Of a DNA stretch of 64,000 bases, positions 19,287 to 32,664 are shown in pieces (position 1 is the stretch's first letter; each line of letters begins with the position of its first letter). This stretch comes from Chamaecyparis obtusa (Eukaryota > Streptophyta > Pinopsida > Cupressales > Cupressaceae), in assembly GCA_027943335.1 (NCBI GenBank), contig BSBK01000520.1, positions 783,001-847,000 of the forward strand. The letters are read 5' to 3'. The notes under the pieces are model-generated. The model searched no databases. It was not told the origin of the DNA and was given only the letters and a program-made list of their open reading frames with translations. The translations under genes and the position numbers were made by a program.

Positions 19287-20484
19287 GTACCTACTATGGT
19301 GCCCAAGTGGAAGTGCTTTTCTAGGAGGATGAAGGCATGGCTTAGCCTCTTTCAATATGCATAAGTGTGAAGAAAACTTGGAGTTTTTGAGGAGGAAGAT
19401 GCATTTTTGTTTTCTCTTTGTGTTGATGAAGTGGAATCTCGAAGGGATTAGTTTATGGTGGCTTTTGGTGGGTTGTAGGTTGATTTTGGGGAAGTCTTGA
19501 AGTGTGGTTTGTTGGGTTCATGATTGTTTAAATTGACAATATCTGAGGAGAGATTTTGGTGACACTTTGTGAAGAATAAATTATAAAGTTGGAAGCGTGG
19601 ATGATGTTGGGAGCAGATATGAAGACAATAATATCACAATTTTAGTTTGCATGCAGTTACAGATCGAGGTGGTGTTTGAGGAGATAGAGGATGATGAATA
19701 AATTCTAATGTAATACTTTTGAAAATAGTTGAAATTGTAAGAAGGGAATAGTTTGCATAGGTTGAAGTTGTTATATAGAGTAGATGAAGTTTGGTGTTAG
19801 GTGCTTTATGCTAAATATATATGGTGTAATGCTTTTTATATATATTAATAAAATATAATATTACTGAACGAGTAAAAAATAAAATAATAAAATAAAATAA
19901 ACTAGCAATCGCATGCTTTTGTGCATGCAATGATGAGTCGATAGGTTTTCTTTTTTCAATTTAAAATAGGAAATTTTAAAATGATTATATTTTTACATTT
20001 ATTTTTAGTTTGGTTTTTATGTAGAAAGTAAATTTGTTGTAGGTGAATGTTAGGAAATTGCATGATGTTTATATATAATTGACTATATAATTGTTGATTC
20101 TTGAAAAATACATACAAAACAACTTAATAAATACATAGATAAAAAATAAAAGTACAGTTAATCCTTAAAATAAAGTATGTTAAAAAACTCCCAAAAAAAT
20201 TTAAAAGTACAGTTAATCCTTAAGAAAATCTCTTAATCTAAGTAACACAAATTGAAAAATTGACCTCATTCTGAATTGGTGAGAGATGTTAATGTCTCGG
20301 TCACATGAATATAATTAAAAAAAGTTCGAGAAGTTTAAGGAAACAATAAGGTAAGTTGCTATAAAAATTTGAAGTGTTTTCCATTGTCAGAAAAGCAAAA
20401 TTATTCGGGAAGAGGGGATGACAACTTTCAGAGAGAAAAAAGTCATTTCTGGGAGCAAAGCTCTCACATAAAGCCTATCGGCTT

Positions 20485-20517
20485 AAAAATAAATAAATAA
20501 ATAAAATAAAATAAAAA
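20485..20517. repeat. Simple repeat (AAAT)n/(AAAAT)n
   Basis: Run of AAAT then AAAAT units; a similar looser run lies at 19876-19902. Confidence 0.8.
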
Positions 20518-21990
20518 TTCTTGAGTATTTAGTGGCTTCTAGAGGAGAGGGACTAGTAGTTGTGCAGGGTCCAATAGTTGATCACTCACTAGTGAATATA
20601 TTATCCAGTCTTACACCACATTTTTACTATATATTATGATTAAATAATCCAAATATAAATTAAAAAAATTCTAAATGTTGATAAAAAATGGACCAATACT
20701 TGAACACATGAGAACCTATAAATGTTATATTAAAATAACATTAACAAGTGAAATAGATAAATTTTTGTCTCAAATAAAATATCATAGCTATCTATCATAT
20801 GTGTATCACTTAAAAAATAATATGCTCACTTAATAAAATAAGATACCCACTTAAACAAGTATTGTTATCTTAGTGCACAAATACTATTCTTATGTGTACA
20901 ACAATTGGGGTAGCAAAGTATATGCATTAGAATATTTCATATTAATAATTTGTTTTATCACAAATATAAAAGCTGAACACAACCTAAATGCCTTGTATTT
21001 TCCCATGAAATGTTTTAGATTGTCAAAAAGTTTTAGTGTTCAACTATTGGTCCCTTTGTGTTGGTTATAAGTTGTATTTTACATAATAATGTGTTATTTT
21101 TATAACAACAAATAATTATTTTGTGTTGAAGCATTCATCCTTTTTTGTTGGATTTAAAAGTTAGATATAACAAATATTTATGATTACTAATAGGTATATG
21201 GTCCATTTAAGTTGCATATATGTTATATTTTGCATAGAAATACAATCACCCACTAATAACAAATGATATTTTTAGATTAAGTTTTGGTCAAATCTTTTAA
21301 AAGCCAATTTTTGAACATGTTTAACTAGGTGTGCTAGTTTAATGAGCTACGTTATGAGCCACACCTTCAAACCTTAGTTATAGGTAGCTAAGTGTTCATT
21401 TTACATTTCTAAAAAAAATGAAGGTCTTAGGATATTTCATGCAACAATTACATGTTGACGAAGTTTATCCCTCATGACTATTGGTCCCTCTCCTCTAGAC
21501 GCTTTTTAAAAAAGAGTTAATGCTATTGTTATTGTCCTCTATCACTACAATCATTGTTGTATTTATATATAGAGGACATTTGTGAACAAGGAGTCTCTAA
21601 AACTCCTCTCTTAAAGATGGCCATCAAGTGGAAATATGACTAATCTGAAGTTTCAATAAATCTTTCTTGTAAATACACTATTGCGAAATAAATTTGAAAC
21701 TGATTGTAATTGCATTTGTTAATCTGCATATGCATTCAATGGATATGTCGGTAAATGTACTTTCTACTAAAACTATCCAATTAAAATCCACAACAACGTG
21801 GTTAGAATTGACAAGATCCTACGAATCCATGATTCCAAGGTGGAAATGACAGAACCAACACTCCTATTAACATACCTGACTTTACGCGGAGCACTTCTCC
21901 AGAGCAGATCCCTAAATGGGTACCCTCGACTGTCATTTCAAAATCAGATCTTTCACATGGAAATACTAGTGAACACTCTATTTTTTAAGG

Positions 21991-22109
21991 CAACGACTAT
22001 GGAGGCATATAAATAGACAATTTACCAAGGGGACACTTTTTGAGAAAAAAACTAAGTATACTTTTTACCCCTTAGCAAGTTGTCTATTTATATGCCTGCA
22101 TAGCCGTTG
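21991..22109. repeat. Long imperfect inverted repeat (foldback)
   Basis: The left arm 21991-22032 is the reverse complement of 22066-22109 with few mismatches, centred on GGCATATAAATAGACAA, with a loop of about 33 bases. It could be a small foldback transposon end or a hairpin-RNA relic. No coding. Confidence 0.65.
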
Positions 22110-22212
22110 TCATTTTCTAAGTGGGGCTCATTCTCTATGAAGTAACGAGTGATAGCCCAAAAGCTACAATGATATGGGACAATGGATAAAAGGTAGGTTT
22201 TTAGAGTTGTTG

Positions 22213-22257
22213 TAGTTTTTTCTTAATGAAATCTAGTAGTTTTTTCTTAATGAAATT
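22213..22257. repeat. Tandem duplication, 24-bp unit
   Basis: The segment TAGTTTTTTCTTAATGAAAT occurs at 22213 and again at 22237. Confidence 0.8.
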
Positions 22258-22442
22258 CACAAGTGTCTGTTGTTACTTGTGGATTTGATTGGATGATTGT
22301 TTTTAACAATGTTTTGAAACATTATCAGTGATATAAAGTTTAAGAAGATTAAAAATGGATTATGGAGTGTGATCTAAAAGTTGATGTTAAAATATTGCTG
22401 CAATCAAATTGAAAAACAACAACAAACAGTTTCACACATTTC

Positions 22443-22500
22443 CAAAATCTACTAACATTGAGATTCATGAGTCAAAATCTACTAGCATTGAGATTCATGA
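22443..22500. repeat. Tandem duplication, 30-bp unit
   Basis: Two copies starting CAAAATCTACTARCATTGAG at 22443 and 22473, differing at one base. Confidence 0.85.
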
Positions 22501-23715
22501 ATGCAAATAGTTTGTAGGACCTTCAGATAATAAATAACTTGTACAAAAGATCAAAACAAATAGAACAATGCAGGACCTAGGGGAAGTGTACTAGTAGCCA
22601 TTACAACTAACTTCGCACACTTGTAGAACCTAAACTTTATATCATATTTTGACTTTTTTTTGGTTCAAACGTATGTGACTTAACTACTTAAAAATATTTT
22701 TGTTGGCTTTTGGGTATTAACAAAGCTCCCTGTAGGATCGACTAAGCATCAAAGGGTCAAAAAGTGGTCATGTCAAAGTGTCAACCAATACCTACTAAAA
22801 GACACCCCCATCATCATGCACTCAAAAGCGCTAGTAGTTATGGACAAATAGCGCAATAGTCATGTATAGAGGTCCCAATGGTGGTGCATAAATAGACCAA
22901 TTATGAACCAAAAAAGCTAAAATATGATTGACTATTGGTACATGTGAAACTTATTAATAGGCTTTTAGTTAATTTTTTTGGCTCCTTTAAAATTAAAAAT
23001 TGGGTGGTCATATTTGTGTGGAGTGCACGACTAATTTATCACACTTGGCTATTGGCGCTCTTCCCCTACTTGCTCTCCCTTTTGTTTTAGATTTTAGATT
23101 TTTGTATGTATCTTGATCAAATAATCTGAAAATTTAGTTATCTTTTCTTCTTCAAACAAAATATTGTTGCAACCCACATTTAAAATCTCAAATGTAATTA
23201 ACTTGAATATTATGTAGACATGACATTCCATAATGTAATGCTATTCAATCTCTTTTTCATCAATCATATTTATTGTGCGGGTGGGAATGAAAATACATGG
23301 TTTGACTTGGGCAAGCCCCTATACAAGAAAACCATTTTCCCTATATTTGTGGGTGTAGGTTTAGATCTAAAAGAATAAAGGGATATGGAATCATGGAGCC
23401 AACAATGATAGATGATCTCAAATTTTGAATGGGTGGAAACACTAGGACTAGGACACCCTCTAGCTATTTCTAGATCTTTTTGTTTGGATTTTTTAGAGAT
23501 AGGCATGTAGAACATCTTGATTACATCTTTTTCCCTTTTTATTAGTTTGGAAACCCTTAAGACTCTAGAACCCTCCAACCATGTCTGACACTTTCAACTC
23601 TAGATTGAAGGAGTGTATCATTTCCAAATCTAGCTTACTTTTTTGGTTTCTAGTTATGTAATTTACTTTTATTATTAAAAATATTTTTTTTTAATCATTT
23701 AACTTAGTCCCCCAC

Positions 23716-23717
23716 CC

Positions 23718-23762
<45 letters not shown>
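23716..23762. repeat. Compound microsatellite (CT)n(CA)n
   Basis: An uninterrupted CT run passes directly into a CA run. Confidence 0.9.
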
Positions 23763-23764
<2 letters not shown>

Positions 23765-24860
23765 TCATAATTCCAAATCCATTGCAATAAAGGAACATAC
23801 ATCATTGTTTTCAAGTCTGCAATTGGGACTATAGCTAAACTAGTTTATGTTTCCAATTATATGCAATGGGGATTTTATATTGTAGTTTGCATCCCTTGGC
23901 CTAGGGTCTCATTTCCACACATATGACCAAATTAAAAATTGCCCCATCCTTAAGCACTTTTTATGGGCACAATTTTCAAGGTGGTTATTAGTAAACTGCT
24001 AGTAGTTAAGTTAAAATAAATTTTGATGGTCAAGGTTTGAGAAAATTAAAACATAAAATTCTTAAGTTGACTAGAAAATGAGTGATCACATCTGCTAAAG
24101 GTGCAATGTAGTGTGTCATTAGCCTCATTTTTTAGTTTTGCATAATAGGAGTACCCAATGACCTTTAATTTCCAAATAAAATTTTAACTTATATATAAAT
24201 ATAATGATTATAAAAAAATTTGCAACATGATAACCACTAATAACTAATAACTATGATGAATTTTAAGGTGTTGACAAACCTTCATACTATTTAAGGCTAT
24301 TGGAATTCCATGGAGGTAGGGATCAATGGGTTGAAATGTTGGGATGCCTAGACCTTGGAGACTAACCAAGGCAATGTTCTAGAAAATGTTAGACAAAGCT
24401 GTTGCCAATGATGTTGGTATTAGTGCAAAGTAAAATATTCTCATAATATTTTTTTTTTTTACAAAGGTCTAATATGTCATGGTTCAAGGACATGAGATCA
24501 TGTAGAGTAAGGGTTTAGCCTAATAATGTTTCCAAAGAGGATTAAAAATATAATGAAAAAACCCTAAACAATTTTCAAACGAGGTTGAGGTTAAGACTAG
24601 TTGAGGTTGAAGTTGACAAAGATGTTGATGTAAACTTGTAATCTCATACCCTAGGAAAAATGTAGAGAACAACTTGAGATCTACATTATCTCAATTAGGC
24701 TTGTATAATATGTTATACTATGGTGGTGTGGTCCAAACCAGCCTACATATAGAGGATGAGGGCTCAAAGAAAAAACTATTCCAAAAGTGGGCAAGAGAAA
24801 ACTAGTGGTAAGTGTTGGACTCGCCAAAAAATTGGAAGGGACTTGTAATTTTCATAACTT

Positions 24861-25080
24861 TGATACCATGTTGTAGTAGCCAGGATTTGAGTGCAAATTC
24901 AGGATAAAATTATACAAGTAAATAATCAACACAAAATAATATCTATCAAATAAAATGAGAGCATGTGTAAAATGTACAATGAGATCCTTGTGTATAAAGA
25001 CAAGGAAGAGGAAGTAAGAAGTTGGATTGACTTTATGACTACTCTTCCTTATATTTTTGTAACACATGTTAGCTCGCATT
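24861..25080 (-). mobile_element. Possible old copia LTR junction (- strand)
   Basis: On the - strand a sequence ending ..CTACTACAACA is followed at once by TGGTATCAAAGTTATG, a degenerate initiator-Met primer site. This is the LTR/primer-site arrangement of plant copia elements. The LTR would extend right from 24869; its far end and partner were not found. Confidence 0.35.
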
Positions 25081-27252
25081 AGTCAAGTGTATAGACGTGT
25101 GAAGTCTAGATGAGGTGATACAAATGAATATACAACCTCTAAGTAAACTTGAGCTAATTGTGAATGGGTCAACCAAGAAAAGGTGATAAACTAACTCAAT
25201 AAATAATGACCTTATTTACACTAACAATGATTTATTTTAAGGGTTGACACATATTATGCATAGTGATACCCTTCTCTAACAAAGATTCCTTTAAGGAACT
25301 TATGAATCCTAGTCAAAAGTTATTCAAAAGTGATTTTTATTTTCTATATGATATTTCTAATAGTCTATATATCGCCAGACACAAATATATCCACTAGTGT
25401 TGCACAATCAATGGTGACATGCTCTTTATCTTCTAGGTGTGCCCTACCTTCACAAGACAAAATTTGGATTTCTAAGTACACACATAAAATATTATATCAA
25501 TTTTGTCTCTTATGTCTCTCATTATATTCTTTCACTTCATTTTCTACTAGTATATCCACTACTATCCCACCCTGATTAAAAACTTTATTATAAACCAACT
25601 CATGTAAAATGTGGGTAACCAATTTAGCATCAACTACCTCCCTTACCTACATCTTCAATGAAATAATTTATTCCACACCATTACTACTGTACTCCCCTTT
25701 CTTTGTGCATGATTACCACTTTGATTCCTATTAGGTTTGACATATTGTAGTTTGAGAGGTACAACAAAGAGGGTAAACTATTGTATGCTTTCACTACACT
25801 ATGTATTATTATTCAAGATTAGTTACTAGAAAAAATATTCTTATGATTTTTCTCTCATAATTATTTGAGAAAAATTAAATATTTGATGCATGTTGTTAGA
25901 TGTTTTAGGATGGGGGAAAATATAACTAGACTTCATGAAATTTCATATTTAATTATTTAAGACTGTTGAATTTTTTTTTGAGCCAAAATTATTTTCCTTC
26001 TTTTTTCATGCCACATTCAATTTTGGGAATGTGATGCACATGAGATTTAATCTCTATGTCCTTTGATTTGATCTTAGGATTTATGGTGCCTCATATCTTA
26101 TGTGGTAATTAGGTGATCTTACACACGTGTATGGTTAGAACATCATCTCTTGTGAGAGGTGATCTCAATTTGTAGTTCTTGATGGTTTATCATATTCTAG
26201 GGACCAATCCCTAGCTTGGGTCTTCTTACTAGTCAAGATACCAATGCTAGCTCAAGACTGTACAACACTAGTCTGGGACTCCAACACCATATTAGGACCA
26301 CAAGATGTGGATATATGTGGCTTGGTGCTAACTTATCTGACTTTGTTAGCAAAATCCTCTTTCTAGGTGTTATTGTTCTATGTAGATGCTAGTGTGCTCT
26401 AGTGACCCATTTTTCATTACTGTGTCATTTATTTGGATTTTTGGTTATTCCTAAGGGAGCCTTTATATTGAAATTTTTTATCATAAGCCTAAAGAGAGTC
26501 TTTCTAGTGTTTTTATTTAATCAAAAAACATCATACATCATTTTGTTACATGTTCATTCCTTGGAAAGATAGTTATTACTTTGAAGTGACTCATCATCAT
26601 TATAGTTATTAGAGGGTTTGTACCCCCTCATTACGAATCCTCTTGTGTAGGCTTGTCCCTTATTTTAGGTATTTTTGGGGGTTTTTATTCGGTAGATTGG
26701 ATCTAATTATTCCCTTGTCTTATCTTGGTTTCATAAACTAATGATTGCATCATCTAGTTTAGGTATGTTAACTCCTAGCCATTTTACCATTCATGTGGGT
26801 TACCATGGGTTTTTTAAAAATTCTTAACCATCCCTTGGTGTGTATTAGAATTCAATAGTTCCTCATCCTAACATGAATTTGTTTTGAGAGAACATGATTA
26901 AGGTTTGTACATAATCTTTTTTGGGTTTCATCCCCCTCTCATAGGTTCTTCACATGGTAGTTTCATCTTGTAATTGGTAAGTCTTTTGTTGATTCCACCT
27001 TTCTTACATAGAAATATTGAGTTCATTCTTGTGGTTAGTGCCCTTGTATTTTAGTGCTTCACATGATACTTGTGTGCATGTTGTAAGTGTGATATGTTAT
27101 TTTCGCATATCCTTGAATTGTAGTTGTTATCTCAAAAAAAGAGTTGTTCAATTTGTTAAAGTCCTAGGCATGTGGCTTGGGGCATTGCACAGATTAGGGA
27201 TATCATAACCTTTCCCATTTCATATCGATACATGTTACCACTAGGAGCCTAT

Positions 27253-28490
27253 TGTTGGATATTGATAATGCATGGGTGGTGATTGAGACATTTAATATGT
27301 TTAATCACTACATTGCTGAATGGGCAATCATATTGTTGTCATTTATTTTTTGTCACTGATGTCAACATATGCTTCTATGAAGGAATCAGACTGGTAATCA
27401 CAGTGTACATATGTTTCAGATGCTACAAAATTAGATGAGAGTTCAGAAGGATGTTGTGATCTTATATCTGAGATCACATCATTAGATGTTTCATATTAAG
27501 AAAGTTACAACTATTTTTGTAAAGACTGGTCACTGGACTGTGACAGTGAGAATTCATAGAGTTAGCCTCTGAGTTTTTGGTATATCCTTCAGAAGACTTG
27601 GATTCAAGGCATGCAAACTTGAAGGATGAAAGATAGGGTACTGAAGGATTCTCATTGGTTAGTGCAAGGTACATAGTGATTAGTGACATCATCTATGGCG
27701 TATGTTCTAGCGATGGTTTATTCTGAAGCTGACTTAGAGAATGAAGTGTGTGTTTTGTTTGGCAAGCATAAATTAAGGATGTTGGTCCTTAATCATTGTA
27801 ATGAAATCATTGTATACTTGTTCTAGATATCATGTGTATATTAGCAAGGTTTTATGTAAATATTTGTAATTAGGAAAGCCTCATGGTCCGACCCGATCTT
27901 GGTAAATCGTAATAAGGTATAAATGAAAGGTCTTTTCTTTGGAAAAGACATGGATGGAATACATGTGATATAAGAAGGTTGTGAAAGTTGCGAGCTTGTG
28001 TCTGCTATTTGTAGAGTAGAGGATTACTGGTGGACTTCATTGGAACTGATCAAGAAAAGATAGTTGTTGGAAAATAGTTCAAAAGATTGTGCATTTCTTC
28101 ATATACACCTGTTGTGAACTAGTGAGTTCTGAAGGTGGATTTAACCTTCTTTGGGAAGTGAGCCTTGGGTAGTGAGCCCTCTTTTGTTCCTTGACTCCTA
28201 ATAGGGTCTGTCCTCTTACAAGGACTATGTACTGTAATGTTTCAATAAGCTCCTAACAGGGCTATATCTTCTAACAAGGATTACTATATTTTCAGTACAT
28301 CATTTGTGGGTGCTAATTCCCACTGGAGATTTTACATTTAACAGGGTTTCCTCAAAACCAAAATATTGTGTTATTGTGTTGGCATTCATTAGTTTTTATA
28401 TTGATGAGCTCAAAGATTAAAGTTTAATATTCTATTATACAACTTATTCACCCCCCCTCTCAGTTGTATTGTGGACTGTTATTCGTAAAA
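27253..28490 (+). repeat. 5' LTR of copia element (27.3 kb)
   Basis: Matches 32954-34167. It contains TATAAAT at 27918-27924 and the terminal block GATTCACCCCCCCTCTCAGT near 28448. Its last bases read TAAAA where the 3' LTR has TAACA. Confidence 0.93.
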
Positions 28491-28492
28491 AT

Positions 28493-28504
28493 TGGTATCA
28501 GAGC
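28493..28504 (+). other. Primer-binding site, initiator tRNA-Met type
   Basis: TGGTATCAGAGC, the standard plant copia primer site, two bases after the LTR. Confidence 0.95.
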
Positions 28505-28554
28505 TTGTGGTCCTCAGAGAGAAATATTAACAGCTTGAGGTGATCTTGGAATTG

Positions 28555-29610
28555 ACATTCTATAGGAAGGATAGTCCTAAGTTTGATCCTAAAAACTTTG
28601 ACAGTTAGAAAAACAAGATGCGAACATATTTTCTATGTTTGGGCATAGACTACTGGATGATTGTAAAGAAGAAGGAAACTCTGAAGGCTAAGAATGATTT
28701 GGATTCAACCACTGATGATGAAAAGAAGTTATTTTCATGCAACAAGGTCACAAGAGAAGCATTGATAAGCACACTATCTAAAGGTGAGCTTACTGAAATT
28801 AAAGATCTGGATTTGGCACATGAAATTTGCAATAGACTAGAGGTACTTTATGAAGGAGACAAGTATACCAAACAAGCGAAGCTACAAAGCTGGAAGACAA
28901 AGATGGAAAAGCTGCAAATGAATGAAGATGAAAGCATTAGAGCCTATGTTCAAAGGGTTACAGAAGTTGTAGTTGGAATCAGAAATTGTTGAGGCACTTA
29001 TGATGAAGATGAAGTTATTGCAAAGATTCTTAGATCTCTGACCCTTACTTACAAGTTCAAAGCTATGTCTATTCAAGAAACTATACCTTTGACACTGAAC
29101 TTTAGTAGAGAGATTTTGATTGCAAAGCTAACTACTTTTAAAGCTATAGAATTAGGAGAAGCTACACCTAAAGTTGAATATGTTTTTAGGGCATCCGCAC
29201 ACAAGAAAGTATCTGCACTTCCAAGCATAAGAAAAGAAGACCTAAAATAAGAGCTTGGTGAGTATGCCGAGGAATGGGAAAAGATAATGGAAGAAGAAAG
29301 AAAGATGGAAGAACTTGTTGCACTGATTTCTAGAAGAGAAAAAAGACGTAAGGGCAAATTTGAAGGCAAGTTACCTTTGAAATGTTTTTCATGCAATAAG
29401 ATAGGTCATTTTGCATCTAGATTTCCTACAAGAGTTCCTAAGTACAAACTTGATTATCCAAAAATTAGAAGAGACAAAGAATGTTATTATGCTAGTAAAG
29501 GAATCTCTGATGATGATGATTTATACAATGAAGATATTAGATTTGTTACTATTAAAGATGAACCGGTTCATGAAGAAAAAGCCTTAGTATCTCATGTTGA
29601 CAAGAAAACT
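28555..29610 (+). pseudogene. gag: copia gag (UBN2-type, mutated zinc knuckle)
   Basis: N-terminal text KNKMRTYFLCLGIDYWMIV, then EICNRLEVLYEGDKYTKQAK and LQSWKTKMEKLQMNEDESI, are typical of copia gag. TAG at 28606 stands where Trp is usual (FDSWKNKM), with TGA at 28990 and TAA at 29248. The zinc knuckle reads CFSCNKIGHFASRF with the last Cys changed to Phe, so RNA binding would be impaired. The frame continues into the protease as a single Gag-Pol. Confidence 0.8.
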
Positions 29611-29793
29611 GAATGGATAATTGATAGTGGATGTTCTCATCACATGACTGGTGATAGAAACAAGCTTGTTAAATTAGTAAATTATGATGGAGGTGTTGTA
29701 AGGTTTGGGGACAATCTCCCAAAATCCATCAAGGATCCATTACTTTGGATGGAAAGACTAATAAAGACAACACATTACTTGTTGAAGGACTGA
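29611..29793 (+). pseudogene. copia protease
   Basis: WIIDSGCSHHMTGD carries the D-S-G active site of copia proteases, followed by YDGGVVRFGDN. The frame is lost near 29,740-29,790, so the end of PR lies in another frame. Confidence 0.8.
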
Positions 29794-29860
29794 AACATAA
29801 TTTGTTGAGTGTTGAACAGTTAATGGATACTAATTTTTAGTTAAGTTTTGTTAATGGTAA

Positions 29861-30760
29861 ATGCTTTATCAGAAGAAAGGAAGAAAACTGATTGCTACTG
29901 GTTCAAGATCTAGAGGTAATCTATTTGAGCTAAACACATCTGGAGCCTCTTGTTTTGTTGCTAAGGTAGATGAAAGTTGGTTATGGTATACAAGATTTTG
30001 TCATGTTAATTTTGATAACATTGTGAAGGCAAGTATGGCTAGTGCAGTAAGAGATATACCGAAGATTGTGAAACCCTCTAACATTGTATGCAAAGAATGT
30101 GTTATGGGAAAGCAAACTAGAAGGAGTCATAAAAGAAAATCATTTACATCAAAAAGGAAGTTGGATCTGGTACATACAGATCTATGTGGGCCTACAAGAA
30201 AAAAGTCATACTATGGTGAAAGGTATTTTATACTCTTTGTTGATGACTTTTCTAGGATGATGTGGGTTACTTATTTGAGAGAAAAATTAGAAGCATTTGA
30301 TAAATTCAAGTTGTTTAAAGAAAAAGTAGAGAATGAATCAAGATTAAAAATAAAGTGTTTAAGATCAGATAGAGGTGGAGAGTTTACATCAAATTTATTC
30401 AATTTATACTATGAAGAGCATGGGATAAAAAGACAAACATCTTCTCCTAGGACTCCACAACAGAATGGGATAGAAGAGTGAAGAAATTGGACTATACTTG
30501 ATGCTGCCAGGACAATGATGATTGAAGGAAATGTATCTCATGTACATTGGAGAGAGGTTGTTTGAACAATAGTGTACACATTAAACAAAATTCAAATTAG
30601 AGAAGGTACAAGTAAGACTCCCTATGAACTATGGTTTGATGATACTCCTACTATAAAATACTTCAAAATTTTTGGTAGTAAATGTTATATCAAGAGGGAT
30701 GATGAGATAGGTAAATTTGATGCTAGAAGTGATGAAGGAATCTTCCTTGGTTAATCTGTC
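29861..30760 (+). pseudogene. copia integrase with GAG-pre-integrase zinc module
   Basis: The HHCC module is WLWYTRFCHVNFDNI then CKECVMGKQTRRSH; the usual first His of LWH is Tyr (WYTRF). The core has Asp in VHTDLCGPTRKKSYYG, Asp in CLRSDRGGEFTSN and PRTPQQNGIEE. TGA at 30479 falls just where the family has ..ER/EK, and a second TGA is at 30563. The end carries YELWFDDTPTIKYFKIFGSK and KFDARSDEGIFLG, a conserved copia block. Confidence 0.85.
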
Positions 30761-31086
30761 AAAAGTAAGTCATACAAATGTTTCAATATGAGATTGAGGA
30801 AGATGGTTGAAAGTAATAATGTAAGAATAGATGAGAAATTTCAGATACAAGAAAGAATGTATGACAATAGTCAGATATCAAAGATGAAAGAATGTATGAC
30901 AACAGTCAGATATCAGAGATGAAAGAAACCACTACTGCTACAGAATAAGAAGAACTTGTTGAGGAAGAAAGTGAAAAAGAGGCTAGTGATGTTGATAAAA
31001 GAAAGACTACTGAGACTCCTAAAAATCCAAGGTATGTAAAGAATAACCATCCTAAAAATCAAATTATTGGCAATACCAGCCAAGGA

Positions 31087-31845
31087 GTGCTAACTAGATC
31101 AAAAGTTAGAGAAGAAATTTGTTTGATTTCTCAAGTTGAGCCAAAAACTACAGATGAAGCCTTTAAAGATGAATGTTGGATAGCTACCATGAAAGAAGAA
31201 TTGGATAAGATAAAAAAGAATAATACTTGGGAATTGGTTCCTAGACCTAAAAATAAAAATATTATAGGAACAAAATGGGTCTTTAGAAACAAAATGGATG
31301 AAGAAGGAACAGTTGTAAGAAACAAAGCAAGGCTAGTGTGCAAGGGATACTCATAGAAAGAAGGCATTGACTGTAAAGAAACATTTTCTCATGTTGCTAG
31401 AATAGAAGCAATAAGATTATTCCTATCTTATGCTGCACACAAAAACTTCAAAGTGTATCAGATGGATGTTAAATCTGCATTTCTAAATGGAGATCTTGAA
31501 GAAGTATATATATAACAACCAAATGGGTTTCCTCTATGCGAAGACAAAGACATGGTATGCAAATTGAAGAAAGCCCTGTATGGGTTAAAACAAGCTCCTA
31601 GGGCTTGGTATGCAATGTTAGACAAGTATCTACTTGGACTTGGATTCAGAAAAGGTAATGCAGACAATAATTTGTATCTAAGAACTATTGAAGATGGAAT
31701 CCTGATAGTAGAAGTATTTGTGGATGACATTATCTTTGGAGGTAATGATGATCTATGTAAGAAGTTTTTTAAAGAAATAGAAAGTGAATTTGAGATGTCC
31801 ATCATAGGTGAAATGAAATTCTTTCTTGGACTACAAATAACTTAG
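31087..31845 (+). pseudogene. copia reverse transcriptase
   Basis: [51 protein letters not shown] and FVDDIIFGG (catalytic Asp pair) are all present. TAG at 31354 sits in KGYS*KEGID, where the family has Gln. A TAA near 31513 and a TAG at 31843 (QIT*NKNGIF) are the other breaks. Confidence 0.9.
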
Positions 31846-31890
31846 AATAAGAATGGTATTTTCATTTCTCAGACCAAGTATCTCAAAGAA

Positions 31891-32664
31891 TTGCTTAAGA
31901 AATTTAGAATGGAGGATTGTAAACCAGTAGGAACACCTATGGTGACTGGCAACAAGCTAACAATTAATAATGAATCAAAATGTGTTTTTCATTATTTGTA
32001 TAGATCAATGGTTGGAGGGCTACAATATCTGACTCATACCATACCAGATATTGCTAATGCCATTAGAATTGTGGCTAGATATCAGGTAGAACCCAAAGAG
32101 ACTCATCTAGCTATTGTGAAAAGAATACTAAGGTATCTTAGAGGAACCATAGACTATGGTTTATGGTATGACAGGAATGATAGCTTTGAACTTTATGCTT
32201 ATACTGATGTTGATTGGGCAAGAAATATTGATGATAGAAAAAGTACCAGTAGCGGTCCATTTTTCCTTGGGAAAAAGTTGGTTTCTTGGCTAAGTAAGAA
32301 AGAAGATTGTATAGCACAATCTACTTCTGAATCAGAGTATGTTGCTACTACTATAAACTACACTCAGATTGTTTGGATGAAACAAATGCTGACAGACATT
32401 GGAATAACTTTTAATGAGCCTATGGTTATCCATTGTGATAACACCAGCATAGTAAATATGTCAAAGAATCTAGTGATGCATTCTAAAACTAAACGTATCT
32501 CTATCAAGTATCACTTCTTGAGAGACAAGGTGGTAGAAAAGGAAATCAAGCTAGAATATATCAGTACAAAAGAGCAGATTGCAGACATTTTTACAAAGCC
32601 ACTACCGAAAGATACCTTTGAATATCTCAGAGGTATGCTAGGGGTTCAGGCCCCTCCTAGTTAG
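31891..32664 (+). CDS. copia RT tail and RNase H (257 open codons)
   Basis: Connection region MEDCKPVGTPMVTGNKL, then RNase H with all four acidic residues visible: YTDVDWARNIDD, STSESEYVATT, IHCDNTSIVN and QIADIFTKPLPKDTFE. The stop at 32662 is the natural end of the polyprotein. It lies 290 bases before the 3' LTR. Confidence 0.9.
   Translation: MLKKFRMEDCKPVGTPMVTGNKLTINNESKCVFHYLYRSMVGGLQYLTHTIPDIANAIRIVARYQVEPKETHLAIVKRILRYLRGTIDYGLWYDRNDSFELYAYTDVDWARNIDDRKSTSSGPFFLGKKLVSWLSKKEDCIAQSTSESEYVATTINYTQIVWMKQMLTDIGITFNEPMVIHCDNTSIVNMSKNLVMHSKTKRISIKYHFLRDKVVEKEIKLEYISTKEQIADIFTKPLPKDTFEYLRGMLGVQAPPS

Larger units (their letters stand above)
16993..27252. other. Old intergenic sequence between two LTR elements
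   Basis: AT-rich, with no intact gene on either strand. Short open stretches (for example 17856-18227 and 20873-21070) show no family signature. Recognisable items are listed separately: a coding relic near 19 kb, simple repeats, a foldback at 22.0 kb and an old LTR junction at 24.87 kb. The rest gave me nothing. Confidence 0.6.

Noticed and set aside
22213..22500. Satellite array
   Set aside because: Two separate two-copy duplications only, not an array.
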